In this document: positions 9,404 through 18,914 of the stretch, piece after piece | How positions within the stretch are numbered: the first letter of the stretch is position 1 | Layout: each line of letters begins with the position of its first letter | NCBI RefSeq assembly: GCF_024298965.1 | Contig: NZ_CP085193.1 | Span: 1,922,001 to 1,986,000, forward strand | Length of the DNA: 64,000 nucleotides | Source: Streptomyces rapamycinicus NRRL 5491 | Lineage (GTDB): Bacteria > Actinomycetota > Actinomycetes > Streptomycetales > Streptomycetaceae | Direction of reading: 5' to 3' | Position numbers and translations under genes: made by a program | Notes under the pieces: generated by a model | What the model saw: only the letters and a program-made list of their open reading frames with translations | What the model was told of the DNA's origin: nothing | Database searches by the model: none

Positions 9404-11128
9404 TCAGAAGAGGAAGTACCGCTGGGCCATGGGAAGTTCCGTCGCCGGGGCCGGTTCGACGGGTTCGCCGTCGATCGTCACGGTGAACGTATCGGGGTCG
9501 ACCTCGACCCGCGGCAGGGCGTCGTTCTCCCGCATGTCCGCCTTGGTGACCCCCCGCGTGCCGCGGATCGGGGCGAACCGCTTGTGGAGGTCCAGCCGGT
9601 CCGCCAGGCCGTCGTCCAGGGCGGCCTGGGTCACGAAGTTGACCGAGCCCCTGGCCGCCGCGCGGCCGAGCGCGCCGAACATGGGGCGCGGCAGGACCGG
9701 CTGCGGGGTCGGGATGGAGGCGTTGGCGTCGCCCATCTGCGCATACGCGATCTGGCCGCCCTTGATCACCAGCTGTGGTTTGACACCGAAGAAGGCGGGC
9801 TCCCAGAGCACCAGGTCGGCCAGCTTTCCGGGCTCCACCGAGCCGATCTCCCCGTCGAGGCCCTGGGCCACCGCCGGGTTGATGGTGTATTTGGCGACAT
9901 AGCGACGCGCCCGGTGGTTGTCGGCGCGGCCGTCCCCGGCCAACGCCCCGCGCCGTCGCTTCATCACATGCGCGGTCTGCCAGGTGCGCAGCACCACCTC
10001 GCCGATCCGCCCCATGGCCTGGGAGTCGGAGGAGATGATCGAGATCGCGCCGAGGTCGTGCAGCACGTCCTCGGCGGCGATGGTGCTGGGCCGGATGCGG
10101 GACTCGGCGAAGGCGAGGTCTTCGGGGACGGCCGGGTTGAGGTGGTGGCAGACCATCAGCATGTCGAGGTGTTCCTCGACGGTGTTGACGGTGTGCGGGC
10201 GGGTCGGATTGGTGGAGCTGGGGAGCACGTTCGGCTGGGAGACCACGGTGATGATGTCGGGCGCGTGCCCGCCGCCCGCGCCCTCGGTGTGATACGCGTG
10301 GAGGGTGCGCCCGGCGATCGCGGCGAGGGTGTCGCCGACGAAGCCCGCCTCGTTGAGGGTGTCGGTGTGGATGGCGAGCTGGGCGCCGCTCTCCTCGCAG
10401 ACGCCGAGGCAGGCGTCGATGGCGGCGGGGGTCGCCCCCCAGTCCTCATGGATCTTGAATCCGAGTGCTCCGCCGCGCAGTTGGGACCACATCGCCTCGC
10501 GGGAGACGGTGTTGCCCTTGCCGAGCAGGCCGATGTTGACCGAATACCCCTCCAGCGCCTCGAACATCCGGGCGAGGTGCCAGGGTCCGGGGGTGATGGT
10601 GGTGGCCGTGGTGCCCTCGGCCGGTCCCGTGCCGCCACCGACCAGGGTGGTGATCCCGGAGCAGAGCGCCTGGTCGACGAGGGTCGGGGAGATGAAGTGG
10701 ACATGGGCGTCGATGGCGCCCGCGGTGAGGATCCTGCCGTTGCCCGCGATGACCTCGGTCTCGGGCCCGATGACGAGGTCGGGGTGGACGCCGTCCATGG
10801 TGTCGGGGTTCCCGGCCTTGCCGATTCCGGCGATACGGCCGTCACGCAGGCCGATATCCGCCTTGACGACGCCCCAGTGGTCGAGCACGACGGCCCCGGT
10901 GATCACGGTGTCGGGGGCGCCCTCGGCGCGGGTGGCGCGGGACTGGCCCATGGATTCGCGGATCACCTTGCCGCCGCCGAAGACCGCCTCGTCCCCGGCC
11001 CGGCCGGGCCCGCCGCCGCGGTCCTCCTCGATCTCGATGAAGAGGTCGGTGTCGGCGAGCCGGATGCGGTCCCCGGTGGTGGGGCCGAAGAGGTCGGCGT
11101 ACGCGGCGCGGTTCAGCTCAGCGGTCAT
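9404..11128 (-). CDS. ureC: Urease alpha subunit
   Basis: 574-residue catalytic subunit; hydrolyses urea to ammonia and carbamate with two nickel ions. All metal and active-site residues are visible: His142 and His144 ('DAHVHF'), the carbamylated Lys225 in 'GFKIHEDWG', His254 ('AIHTDT'), His280, flap Cys327-His328-His329 ('MVCHHLN') and Asp368 ('SSDSQAMG'). Full length for the family. The start overlaps the end of ureB by 11 bp, so the structural genes are translationally coupled. Confidence 0.98.
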   Translation of the reverse strand: MTAELNRAAYADLFGPTTGDRIRLADTDLFIEIEEDRGGGPGRAGDEAVFGGGKVIRESMGQSRATRAEGAPDTVITGAVVLDHWGVVKADIGLRDGRIAGIGKAGNPDTMDGVHPDLVIGPETEVIAGNGRILTAGAIDAHVHFISPTLVDQALCSGITTLVGGGTGPAEGTTATTITPGPWHLARMFEALEGYSVNIGLLGKGNTVSREAMWSQLRGGALGFKIHEDWGATPAAIDACLGVCEESGAQLAIHTDTLNEAGFVGDTLAAIAGRTLHAYHTEGAGGGHAPDIITVVSQPNVLPSSTNPTRPHTVNTVEEHLDMLMVCHHLNPAVPEDLAFAESRIRPSTIAAEDVLHDLGAISIISSDSQAMGRIGEVVLRTWQTAHVMKRRRGALAGDGRADNHRARRYVAKYTINPAVAQGLDGEIGSVEPGKLADLVLWEPAFFGVKPQLVIKGGQIAYAQMGDANASIPTPQPVLPRPMFGALGRAAARGSVNFVTQAALDDGLADRLDLHKRFAPIRGTRGVTKADMRENDALPRVEVDPDTFTVTIDGEPVEPAPATELPMAQRYFLF

Positions 11129-11432
11129 CGAGCCCTCCTCCCGTCTCCCCGCGCAGCCCCGGCACGATCCGCTCCCCCGCGATCGGGATCAGGTCGACCT
11201 CGACGGGGATGCCGGGTTCGAAGCGCACGGCGGTGCCGGCGGCGATGTTCAGCCGCTTGCCGCGGGCGGCGGCGCGGTCGAAGTCGAGGCCGGGGTTGAC
11301 CTCGGCGAAGTGATAGTGGGAGGCGACCTGGACGGGCCGGTCGGCGGCGTTGAGCACGGTGAGACGGGTGACCGGCCGCCCCTCGTTGAGGAGCACCGGC
11401 TCATCGGCGTAAAGGATCTCTCCGGGGACCAT
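11118..11432 (-). CDS. ureB: Urease beta subunit
   Basis: 104-residue structural subunit of the UreABC trimer. Recognised by '[18 protein letters not shown]', '[19 protein letters not shown]' and '[19 protein letters not shown]' in the usual order. Overlaps ureC by 11 bp and follows ureA after 13 bp. No oddities. Confidence 0.97.
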   Translation of the reverse strand: MVPGEILYADEPVLLNEGRPVTRLTVLNAADRPVQVASHYHFAEVNPGLDFDRAAARGKRLNIAAGTAVRFEPGIPVEVDLIPIAGERIVPGLRGETGGGLDDR

Positions 11433-11445
11433 GGAAGCGCCCCCG

Positions 11446-13068
<1,623 letters not shown>

Positions 13069-13079
13069 TCAGCACCCCC

Positions 13080-13110
13080 GCACCGGACCGGCGCTGAGCC
13101 GGTCCGGTGC
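13080..13110. terminator. Bidirectional terminator hairpin
   Basis: Perfect 13-bp stem: GCACCGGACCGGC at 13080-13092 pairs with 13098-13110 across a five-base loop. Lies between the convergent aminopeptidase and antitoxin genes. Confidence 0.87.
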
Positions 13111-13121
13111 GGTCACGTCCG

Positions 13122-13424
13122 TCACTCCTCGCGGCCCGGACGCCGATCCCCGGCGTCCGGGCCGCTGTGTTCCGCCGCGATGCCGAAGCGCCGCCGTTCG
13201 CCCGGAGCGGACGAGGTGGGGCGCATCGACGACACGGTGCTGATCACCTGTTCCTCCCCGCCCGTCTCGATCTCCTCGAGTCGCCGCAGGTCCGCGGCGG
13301 ACACCAGGGCGACAAGCGGCTTCCCGTGGCGCGTGACGACCACCCTCTCGCCGCCGTACACCACGCGGTTGATCAGCTCCGCGAGCTCTGCACGGGCTTG
13401 CGTCACCGGAATCTCGTAAGCCAT
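13122..13424 (-). CDS. Phd/YefM-family antitoxin, apparently orphan
   Basis: 100 residues. The first ~52 form the Phd/YefM DNA-binding dimer domain: '[19 protein letters not shown]', '[20 protein letters not shown]', 'LRRLEE'. The rest is a disordered, toxin-binding-like tail richer in Ser, Gly and Arg. ATG at 13424 chosen because the domain starts there exactly and GGGAG precedes it; the frame upstream is antisense to clpP. No RelE/Doc-type toxin gene lies on either side. A palindrome just upstream suggests autoregulation. Confidence 0.85.
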   Translation of the reverse strand: MAYEIPVTQARAELAELINRVVYGGERVVVTRHGKPLVALVSAADLRRLEEIETGGEEQVISTVSSMRPTSSAPGERRRFGIAAEHSGPDAGDRRPGREE

Positions 13425-13439
13425 GCTCCCATCATATCT

Positions 13440-13457
13440 GGATGTACATCCTGTACA
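13440..13457. promoter_or_regulatory. Palindromic operator candidate for the Phd-like protein
   Basis: GGATGTACATCC (13440-13451) is a perfect 12-bp palindrome, followed at once by a second TGTACA (13452-13457). It lies 16 bp upstream of the antitoxin start and between divergent genes. Phd-family proteins bind such short palindromes to repress their own gene, so autoregulation is a reasonable inference; clpP, 50 bp away on the other side, could also be affected. Confidence 0.6.
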
Positions 13458-13508
13458 TTTTTTACGGAGCCAACGACACCGCGAACGACGACGCCGAGAG
13501 GTGACGCG

Positions 13509-14144
13509 ATGGAACGACCGACCGCGCGCTATGTCCTGCCCGAGTTCACCGAGCGCACCAGCTCGGGGACGCACACCATGGACCCGTACTCCAAGCTGCT
13601 CTCCGAGCGCATCGTCTTCCTCGGCACCCCGATCGACGACACCGCGGCCAACGATGTGATCGCGCAGCTGATCCATCTGGAGCACGCCGCGCCCGACCAG
13701 GACATCTCGCTCTACATCAACTCGCCCGGCGGCTCGTTCGGGGCGATGACGGCGGTCTACGACACCATGCACTTCGTCTCCTGCGACATCGAGACGGTCT
13801 GCCTGGGCCAGGCCGCCTCGGCGGCCGCCGTACTGCTGGCCGCCGGCACCCCGGGCAAGCGCCTGGCCCTGCCGGGCGCGCGGATCCTCATCCACCAGGC
13901 CGCGTTCAGCGAACCGGTCGAGGGCACCACCTCGGATCTGCAGATCCAGGCCAATGAGCTGCGGCGCACCCAGCAGCTGCTCGAGGAGATGCTGGTGCGG
14001 CACACCGGTCGGAGCGCCGAGCGGATCCGGGCCGACATCGACCGCGACAAGATCTTCGACGCCGCGGGCGCGAGGGACTACGGACTGGTGGACGAGGTCA
14101 CCCAGAGCCGTAAGCGGCCGGGCCCGCCGCCGCGGACGAGGTGA
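13509..14144 (+). CDS. ClpP-family serine protease, additional paralogue
   Basis: 211-residue Clp proteolytic subunit. Oxyanion glycines in '[10 protein letters not shown]', nucleophile Ser104 in '[11 protein letters not shown]', His129 in 'ILIHQAAF', and the Asp in '[10 protein letters not shown]' complete the triad. The usual Met after the nucleophile ('ASMGA') is replaced by Ala. The N-terminus '[17 protein letters not shown]' is typical of the ClpP3/ClpP5 side of the actinomycete family. It stands alone, not paired with a second clpP, and overlaps or abuts a small gene downstream. GAGAGG precedes the ATG. Confidence 0.93.
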   Translation: MERPTARYVLPEFTERTSSGTHTMDPYSKLLSERIVFLGTPIDDTAANDVIAQLIHLEHAAPDQDISLYINSPGGSFGAMTAVYDTMHFVSCDIETVCLGQAASAAAVLLAAGTPGKRLALPGARILIHQAAFSEPVEGTTSDLQIQANELRRTQQLLEEMLVRHTGRSAERIRADIDRDKIFDAAGARDYGLVDEVTQSRKRPGPPPRTR

Positions 14145-14149
14145 GCGCG

Positions 14150-14458
14150 ATGCTGCCACCGGAGCTGCCCCCGCTGCCCGCGCTCACCCGCGCGGAGGGA
14201 AACGTGATCGACGGCTATCTGGAGGTGGTCGATCTGCTGGGCCGGATCAATCCGGCGCGCGGCCGTGACACCTACGGCAGTCTGCGGGCCGCCCAGGCGC
14301 TGGTGGGGAAGGCCACCGCGCTGCGGGACGCGCTGACGCTGATGCATGAGCGCGGGGAGAGCGAACTCCACACCGCGACCCTGGCCCGGGCGCTGCGGGT
14401 GCTGGACGGTGAGCGGCGCGCGGAGCGCGTCACGCTGCCCCCGGCGCTGCGGGCCTGA
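14150..14458 (+). CDS. Conserved small protein downstream of ClpP, function unknown
   Basis: 102-residue mostly helical protein starting 'MLPPELPPLPALTRAEGN'. No domain recognised. The ATG at 14150 has GAGGTG six bases upstream, and that SD overlaps the clpP stop, so the two are probably co-translated; a GTG at 14141 is a less likely start. The two conserved-looking helices ('VIDGYLEVVDLLGRINPARG', 'AAQALVGKATALRDALTL') suggest a small binding protein. Context suggests a ClpP partner, which is inference only. Confidence 0.72.
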   Translation: MLPPELPPLPALTRAEGNVIDGYLEVVDLLGRINPARGRDTYGSLRAAQALVGKATALRDALTLMHERGESELHTATLARALRVLDGERRAERVTLPPALRA

Positions 14459-14784
14459 TGGCCGCGCTCGTCAGGGGCGCGGGGCGGCCGGACCCGTCGC
14501 CCGAACGGCGGAGCGGGATTCCGGCGCTCCGGGCGGGACCGGCTTGCGTCCAGCGGCCGCCCCGGGTCCGTGCCACCGCCCGCCCCACCACGCCGTAGCA
14601 CGGCCGTTCGGGCAGGTCATCGCCGTGGGACGGAGCGGTCTCCACCACCCGAACGGCCCCCAGTGACCACCGTCACACCGCACCCTCTCGGGTCGGTCCC
14701 GGCGCCGTGCCTGCGTGACCATCCCTGGAGACGACAGGACCCCGTCACCACACCGGGGCGGGGTCGGCTCACGAAGGGTTCCGT
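14459..14784. other. Intergenic leader of the NlpC/P60 gene
   Basis: 326 bp with no credible gene. Because cell-wall hydrolase genes in Streptomyces often carry c-di-AMP riboswitches I looked for the ydaO signature and did not find it. AAGGG at 14774-14778 is the ribosome-binding site of the downstream gene. Confidence 0.4.
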
Positions 14785-14787
14785 GTG

Positions 14788-15261
14788 ATGTCTGCGCACA
14801 TACGTATCCCCAGGATGTTCTCCCGAGCGAGCGCCGTCTCCGCCCTCACCGTCGCCGCCGTGGGCGGCACCGTGGCGACGCCGGGCTGTCCACCGGAGGC
14901 CGAGGCCGCGACCGTCGCCGCCAAGGCGCTGCGGATCGCGGCCGCCAAGAAGGGCGCACCGTACAAGTACGGCGCGGCGGGTCCGAAGCGCTTCGACTGC
15001 TCCGGGCTGACGCAGTACGCCTACAAGCGGGCCGGAAAGCGGCTGCCGCGCACCGCGGCCGCCCAGTACAACCGGACCCGCCATATCAAGGCCACCTCCC
15101 GCAAGGGCGGTGACCTGGTGTTCTTCCACTCCGGCAGCGGGGTGTACCACGTCGGGGTGTACGCGGGCGGCGGCCGCCTCTGGCACGCCCCCAAGACCGG
15201 CGAGGTGGTGCGGCTGGAGCGGATCTGGACCAAGAAGGTCTGGTACGGACATGTGCGCTGA
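14788..15261 (+). CDS. Secreted NlpC/P60 family cell-wall peptidase
   Basis: 157-residue exported papain-like hydrolase that would cut peptidoglycan stem peptides. A signal peptide spans about residues 1-40. The catalytic Cys71 is in 'FDCSGLTQYAY', His121 in 'VYHVGVY' and His133 in 'LWHAP'. The catalytic domain is nearly the whole mature protein, with no SH3 or LysM wall-binding module. ATG at 14788 and GTG at 14785 are both served by AAGGG; ATG is chosen for spacing and codon. Confidence 0.92.
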   Translation: MSAHIRIPRMFSRASAVSALTVAAVGGTVATPGCPPEAEAATVAAKALRIAAAKKGAPYKYGAAGPKRFDCSGLTQYAYKRAGKRLPRTAAAQYNRTRHIKATSRKGGDLVFFHSGSGVYHVGVYAGGGRLWHAPKTGEVVRLERIWTKKVWYGHVR

Positions 15262-15348
15262 CCCGCCGTAGCCGTCAGTGGCCGTGGGTAGGTTGACGGG
15301 GCCGGGACACCGCCGTGGACCGGCCCCGTCGATCACCGGAGGCTTCGC

Positions 15349-15744
15349 ATGGCGTATCTGAACCCGGTCCGGCACATCACCTTCGACGCCCGTGATCCCC
15401 ACGCCCTCGCGCGGTTCTGGTCCCGGCTGACCGGCTACCCCCTGGAGGACTCCGATCCGGACGGCGAATGGGCGCTGATCAGCCCGGGGCAACCCGGGGT
15501 GCCGGGGCTGCTGTTCCTGCGGGTCCCGGACGCCAAGACCGTCAAGAACCGCGTGCACCTGGACATCCAGCCGCCGTCGGGCACCCGGGACGCCGAGGTG
15601 GAGCGGCTGACCGGGCTCGGCGCGCGCGTGGTGGACGACCGGCGCACGGAGGACGGGCTGGGGTGGGTGGTGCTGTCCGACATCGAGGGCAATGAGTTCT
15701 GCGTGGAGCGCGGCGCCGTCGAGCGCGGTGTGGTGCCGGCATGA
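15349..15744 (+). CDS. VOC (glyoxalase/bleomycin-resistance) family protein
   Basis: 131 residues. Vicinal-oxygen-chelate fold with the glyoxalase-like pattern 'HITFDARDPHALARFWSRL' at the start and 'VLSDIEGNEFCVE' near the end. Similar Streptomyces proteins are uncharacterised; roles range from small-molecule binding to metal-dependent isomerisation. Its TGA overlaps the ATG of the cyclase-like gene (ATGA), so the two are one translational unit. Confidence 0.87.
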   Translation: MAYLNPVRHITFDARDPHALARFWSRLTGYPLEDSDPDGEWALISPGQPGVPGLLFLRVPDAKTVKNRVHLDIQPPSGTRDAEVERLTGLGARVVDDRRTEDGLGWVVLSDIEGNEFCVERGAVERGVVPA

Positions 15745-16946
15745 GCGAGCCCTTCCAGGCGGACCGGACCTACGACCAGGTGTATCTGCTCTTCGTCGAC
15801 ACCTCCGGGTATTCGACGATCGTCCGCTCGAACCCCAGGGACCGCGCCGCCCACGCCTTCGATCTGCTGCGCGAGCGAATGCGCGCGCGGATCGAGCAGT
15901 TCTCGGCCCAGCACCGCTGTGCCCGCGGCGACTTATGGAGCTGGCGCGGCGACGGCGGCTTCTTCGCGGTCCACGACGACCGCGAGAGCGTGGCCCGCGA
16001 TGTCGCGCTGGAGGCGGCCCGCACCTTCCTCACCCTCGATCTGCGCCATCTGCGGGACGAGTTCGCCCAGGCGGGGGTGGACGGCGAACTGCATGTGCGG
16101 ATGGCGCTGCACAAGGGGGCGATACGGCACACCGGCGAGGGCCGGACCGGCACCATCCACTCCCCCGACATCAATCTGGCCGCGCATCTGGAGAAGGCCA
16201 CTCCGCCGGACTGCCTGGCGGTCTCGGAAGATGTGTACCGCACCGCGGGGCCGTACGCGGAGCTGTTCGCCCATGTGGGAAGCCATGAGGGCAAGGACGT
16301 CTATCTGATGGCGGGCGACGGCGGCCCGGACGGGGCGGCCAAGGCCTGGCTGGCGGGCCGTGGGCTGGCGGACGGCTCCCCGGTGCACGCGTATCCGGAG
16401 CGGCCGAGCCCGCAGGAGAAGGCGCGGCTGCTGGACGCGGCGGCCGAGGAGGTCCTGGACATGGGGACGGCGCTGCGCACCACCTCCGGCCGGCTGGTCA
16501 CCACCGAGCGCCCGGCCCGCTTCCGCGACTCGGTCCTCGGGCTGCTGCGCCGGGGCGGCACGTACCACTGCTATCTGCTGGACCCGTCCTCGGACGCGGC
16601 GGCCACGCTCTCCCGCCAGTACCAGGAGGACATGACGCGGAAGATCAAGGATTCGCTGGAGCGGTTCGGCCGTTTCAAGGAGCGCTACGGGGCGGAGGCC
16701 GACGGCCTGCGGGTCTATCAGACGGAGGAGTTTCCCGGCTTCTCGGCGCTGACCATCGATATGCGCGGCCCGAGCGGGCTGATCCTGTACTCCTCGTATC
16801 TGATGGGCACGAGCCGGTACGGGGTGATCGAGCGCGGCGACATGCCGCACTATCTGATCGGCCCGGCCGCCGGGCGGGTCCACACCCGGATCCGCCAGCT
16901 GGCCGAGGCGCGGGTCTCGGAGGGGCGGGCCCATCGCGTGCTGTGA
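15741..16946 (+). CDS. Class III nucleotidyl-cyclase-like domain fused to an unknown C-terminal domain
   Basis: 401 residues. Residues 14-180 resemble a class III adenylate/guanylate cyclase: metal Asp20 in 'LFVDTSGYS', second Asp71 in 'WRGDGGFFAV', and the 'DINLAAHLEKA' helix with Asn145. In typical cyclases that helix has an Arg four residues after the Asn for the transition state; here it is His149. Residues 230-395 form a second domain: 'RFRDSVLGLLRRGGTYHCYLL', 'RFGRFKERYG', 'YSSYLMGTSRYGV'. This resembles the DUF5919/phospholipase-D-like domains of some actinomycete regulators, but I am unsure. No membrane segment. Could make a cyclic nucleotide or sense one. Confidence 0.72.
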   Translation: MSEPFQADRTYDQVYLLFVDTSGYSTIVRSNPRDRAAHAFDLLRERMRARIEQFSAQHRCARGDLWSWRGDGGFFAVHDDRESVARDVALEAARTFLTLDLRHLRDEFAQAGVDGELHVRMALHKGAIRHTGEGRTGTIHSPDINLAAHLEKATPPDCLAVSEDVYRTAGPYAELFAHVGSHEGKDVYLMAGDGGPDGAAKAWLAGRGLADGSPVHAYPERPSPQEKARLLDAAAEEVLDMGTALRTTSGRLVTTERPARFRDSVLGLLRRGGTYHCYLLDPSSDAAATLSRQYQEDMTRKIKDSLERFGRFKERYGAEADGLRVYQTEEFPGFSALTIDMRGPSGLILYSSYLMGTSRYGVIERGDMPHYLIGPAAGRVHTRIRQLAEARVSEGRAHRVL

Positions 16947-17034
16947 GCGGTTCGGGCGGATCGGGGCGGTCCGGCCGGGCTCAGCGAACGGGGACGGGGG
17001 GGGGGCGGGGACGGGGCGGAGGCGGTCCATCCGC

Positions 17035-17463
17035 TCAGCGGACCGGGACGATCCACGGCAGGGCGATCCAGACGGTCTTGCCGCCGTCGGCGGTCGGGGT
17101 GACGAACACCTCGCCGCCCGACTCCGCGGCCAGACAGCGGACGATCACCATTCCGCGCCCGCTGTCCTGCTGGGTGGCCAGCGGCAGCCACCTGGGCCAC
17201 TTCGGATGGCTGTCGGTGACCCCGATCTCCAGCCGCTGCTCGCGGTCGAGCCGCAGGTCCACGGTGAAGGTGGGCGACTGGCCCACGGTGTGCTCCACGG
17301 CGTTGGTGGCGAGCTCGGAGACGATCAGCCGCACGGTGTCGGCGGCCTCCGCACCCGCCCCGAGCCCCCATTCGGCGAGCACGTCCGTGACATAGGCGCG
17401 TGCCGCGGGAACCGACGCCGGTGCGCTCGGCAGAGTGACGGATGCTTCCTGATGGTCTGCCAT
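17035..17463 (-). CDS. RsbW-like serine kinase/ATP-binding regulator
   Basis: 142-residue stand-alone GHKL ATPase of the anti-sigma type. N box 'LIVSELATNAVEHT', D/G1 region 'IGVTDSHPKWP', G2 'QDSGRGMVIVRCLA', ending 'GGKTVWIALPW'. It could phosphorylate an anti-sigma-antagonist or bind a sigma factor or regulator. It is divergent from the XRE/DUF397 pair, the arrangement repeated many times in Streptomyces chromosomes around WhiJ/AbaA-like loci, so these three are likely to work together in developmental control. Confidence 0.87.
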   Translation of the reverse strand: MADHQEASVTLPSAPASVPAARAYVTDVLAEWGLGAGAEAADTVRLIVSELATNAVEHTVGQSPTFTVDLRLDREQRLEIGVTDSHPKWPRWLPLATQQDSGRGMVIVRCLAAESGGEVFVTPTADGGKTVWIALPWIVPVR

Positions 17464-17735
17464 GACGGCCTGTCCCTTTCCGGCCGGGGCGCGGCTGCGG
17501 ACGCGTTTCGAGGGGGTACTGCGAAGCCGGTGGTCGTGGGCTGCCCCGACGGCTCTACGCGTCAGACTGCCACCAATGGCCCGTCCAACGGGGGCGATCC
17601 ACCGAGTTATGCATATATCTGTCGCCCAAAGCGGTGAACTCTGCTACGGAAGACCGGATTTGGAAGGCACACTGGGCCACTGGTGCGACACGCGCTGCGG
17701 GTGACGCGCCAAAAGGAAGGCGGGAGGGAGAACTG

Positions 17736-18605
17736 ATGCGATACGGCCCGGCGGTGCGTCGCCGAAAGCTCGGTGCGGAACTGCGCCGCCAGCGCGATCT
17801 GGCCGGGCTCACCAGCGGTGAGGTCGCCAACCAGCTGGGCTGGCACCAGTCGAAGGTGAGCCGGATCGAGACCGGGCGGAGCGGCGCCAAGCCCTCGGAT
17901 GTGGCACGGCTGCTGGAGGTCTACCAGGTCGCCGACCCTGAGCTGCGCGCCCTGCTGGAGGCGCTGTGCCGTGGGGGCGCCTCGGATCCGGAGGGGTCGC
18001 GGCGCGGCTGGTGGTACGCGTACCGCGATCTGCTGCCGCCCGCCTACCGGGATTTCATCAGCCTGGAGGCGGAGGCGTCGGACGCTTACACCCTGGAGAC
18101 CACGGTGGTGCCGGGCCTGCTGCAGACCCCGGACTACGCCCGGGCGGTGACCCTCGCGGCGCTCCCGGATCTGCCGGGGCCGCAGGTGGACTCGCTGGTG
18201 GAGGTGCGGATCGCGCGCCAGTCGGTGCTGCACGGGGAGCGGCCGCTGCGGCTGCACGCGGTGCTCGACGAGGCGGCGCTGCGGCGCGAGGTGGGCGGGC
18301 CCGGAGTGATGACGGCGCAATTGCGCCATCTGGCCGAACTCTGCGCATTGCCTCAGGTGCAGCTACAGGTGCTGCCTTTCTCTATCGGAATGCCCATTGG
18401 TATGACAGGTCCTTTCATTATTTTCTCTTTTCCGCACATTAGTGACCTGGACGTCGTAGTTCTCGACCACTTGACGAGTAGCCTCTATCTGGAGCGGAAA
18501 GAAGACCTCCGGGCGTACAGCGCCGCGTTCGAAGTACTGCGCGCTCACGCCCTGACACCTGAGGAATCGTTGTCCTTCATCAACAAAATCGGGGGCGGCG
18601 CCTGA
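17736..18605 (+). CDS. XRE-family regulator with DUF5753 domain (WhiJ-like)
   Basis: 289 residues. HTH_31-type N-terminal domain 'RQRDLAGLTSGEVANQLGWH' with recognition helix 'QSKVSRIETGRSG', then DUF5753 from about residue 100 ('YRDFISLEAEASDAYTLET', 'VVPGLLQTPDYARAV'). ATG at 17736 chosen because GGAGGGAG lies just before it; an in-frame extension to 17634 has no SD. GC content drops clearly in the 3' third (18380-18470). Partner of the DUF397 protein that follows after 9 bp. Confidence 0.92.
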   Translation: MRYGPAVRRRKLGAELRRQRDLAGLTSGEVANQLGWHQSKVSRIETGRSGAKPSDVARLLEVYQVADPELRALLEALCRGGASDPEGSRRGWWYAYRDLLPPAYRDFISLEAEASDAYTLETTVVPGLLQTPDYARAVTLAALPDLPGPQVDSLVEVRIARQSVLHGERPLRLHAVLDEAALRREVGGPGVMTAQLRHLAELCALPQVQLQVLPFSIGMPIGMTGPFIIFSFPHISDLDVVVLDHLTSSLYLERKEDLRAYSAAFEVLRAHALTPEESLSFINKIGGGA

Positions 18606-18614
18606 GGGGGCACC

Positions 18615-18851
18615 ATGTCCAAAATGTCCGCCAACTCCGTCGACTGGCTGCGCAGCAGCTACAGCGTCGGAATGAACAACTGCGTCGAGACGGCCCTGCT
18701 GGGGCCCGACCGGCTCGGCGTGCGCGATTCGAAGAACACGGCGGGCCCCGTCCTGCTGTTCACCCCGTCGACCTGGGTCTCCTTCCTCGACGGAATCAAG
18801 GGCGACGGCCCCGGCTCCGGCACCTACCGCTCGACCGGAACCGGAAGCTGA
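18615..18851 (+). CDS. DUF397 domain small protein
   Basis: 78 residues, full DUF397 domain: 'WLRSSYSVGMNNCVETA', 'VRDSKNTAGPVLLFTPSTW' and 'FLDGIKG'. DUF397 proteins bind and modulate their neighbouring XRE regulators in Streptomyces. A G-rich SD sits in the 9-bp gap after the XRE gene, so they form one operon. Confidence 0.92.
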   Translation: MSKMSANSVDWLRSSYSVGMNNCVETALLGPDRLGVRDSKNTAGPVLLFTPSTWVSFLDGIKGDGPGSGTYRSTGTGS

Positions 18852-18877
18852 TCCGTCAGTGAAGTACCTCTTCCGCT

Positions 18878-18897
18878 GGTGAGCTGATCCGCTCACC
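18878..18897. terminator. Hairpin between DUF397 and bioF genes
   Basis: GGTGAGC (18878-18884) and GCTCACC (18891-18897) form a perfect 7-bp stem with a six-base loop between two convergent genes. A 10-bp direct repeat, CCGTCAGTGA, flanks it at 18854-18863 and 18902-18911 (give or take a base). Confidence 0.65.
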
Positions 18898-18914
18898 CTC
18901 CCGTCAGTGAGCCA

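Noticed and set aside
14459..14784. c-di-AMP riboswitch before the NlpC/P60 gene
   Set aside because: Expected from family knowledge but the conserved ydaO core sequences are not visible.
15741..16946. Firm call of a Pycsar antiphage operon
   Set aside because: The cyclase-like domain is present but no separate TIR or membrane effector adjoins it, and the partner is a VOC protein; evidence is too thin.
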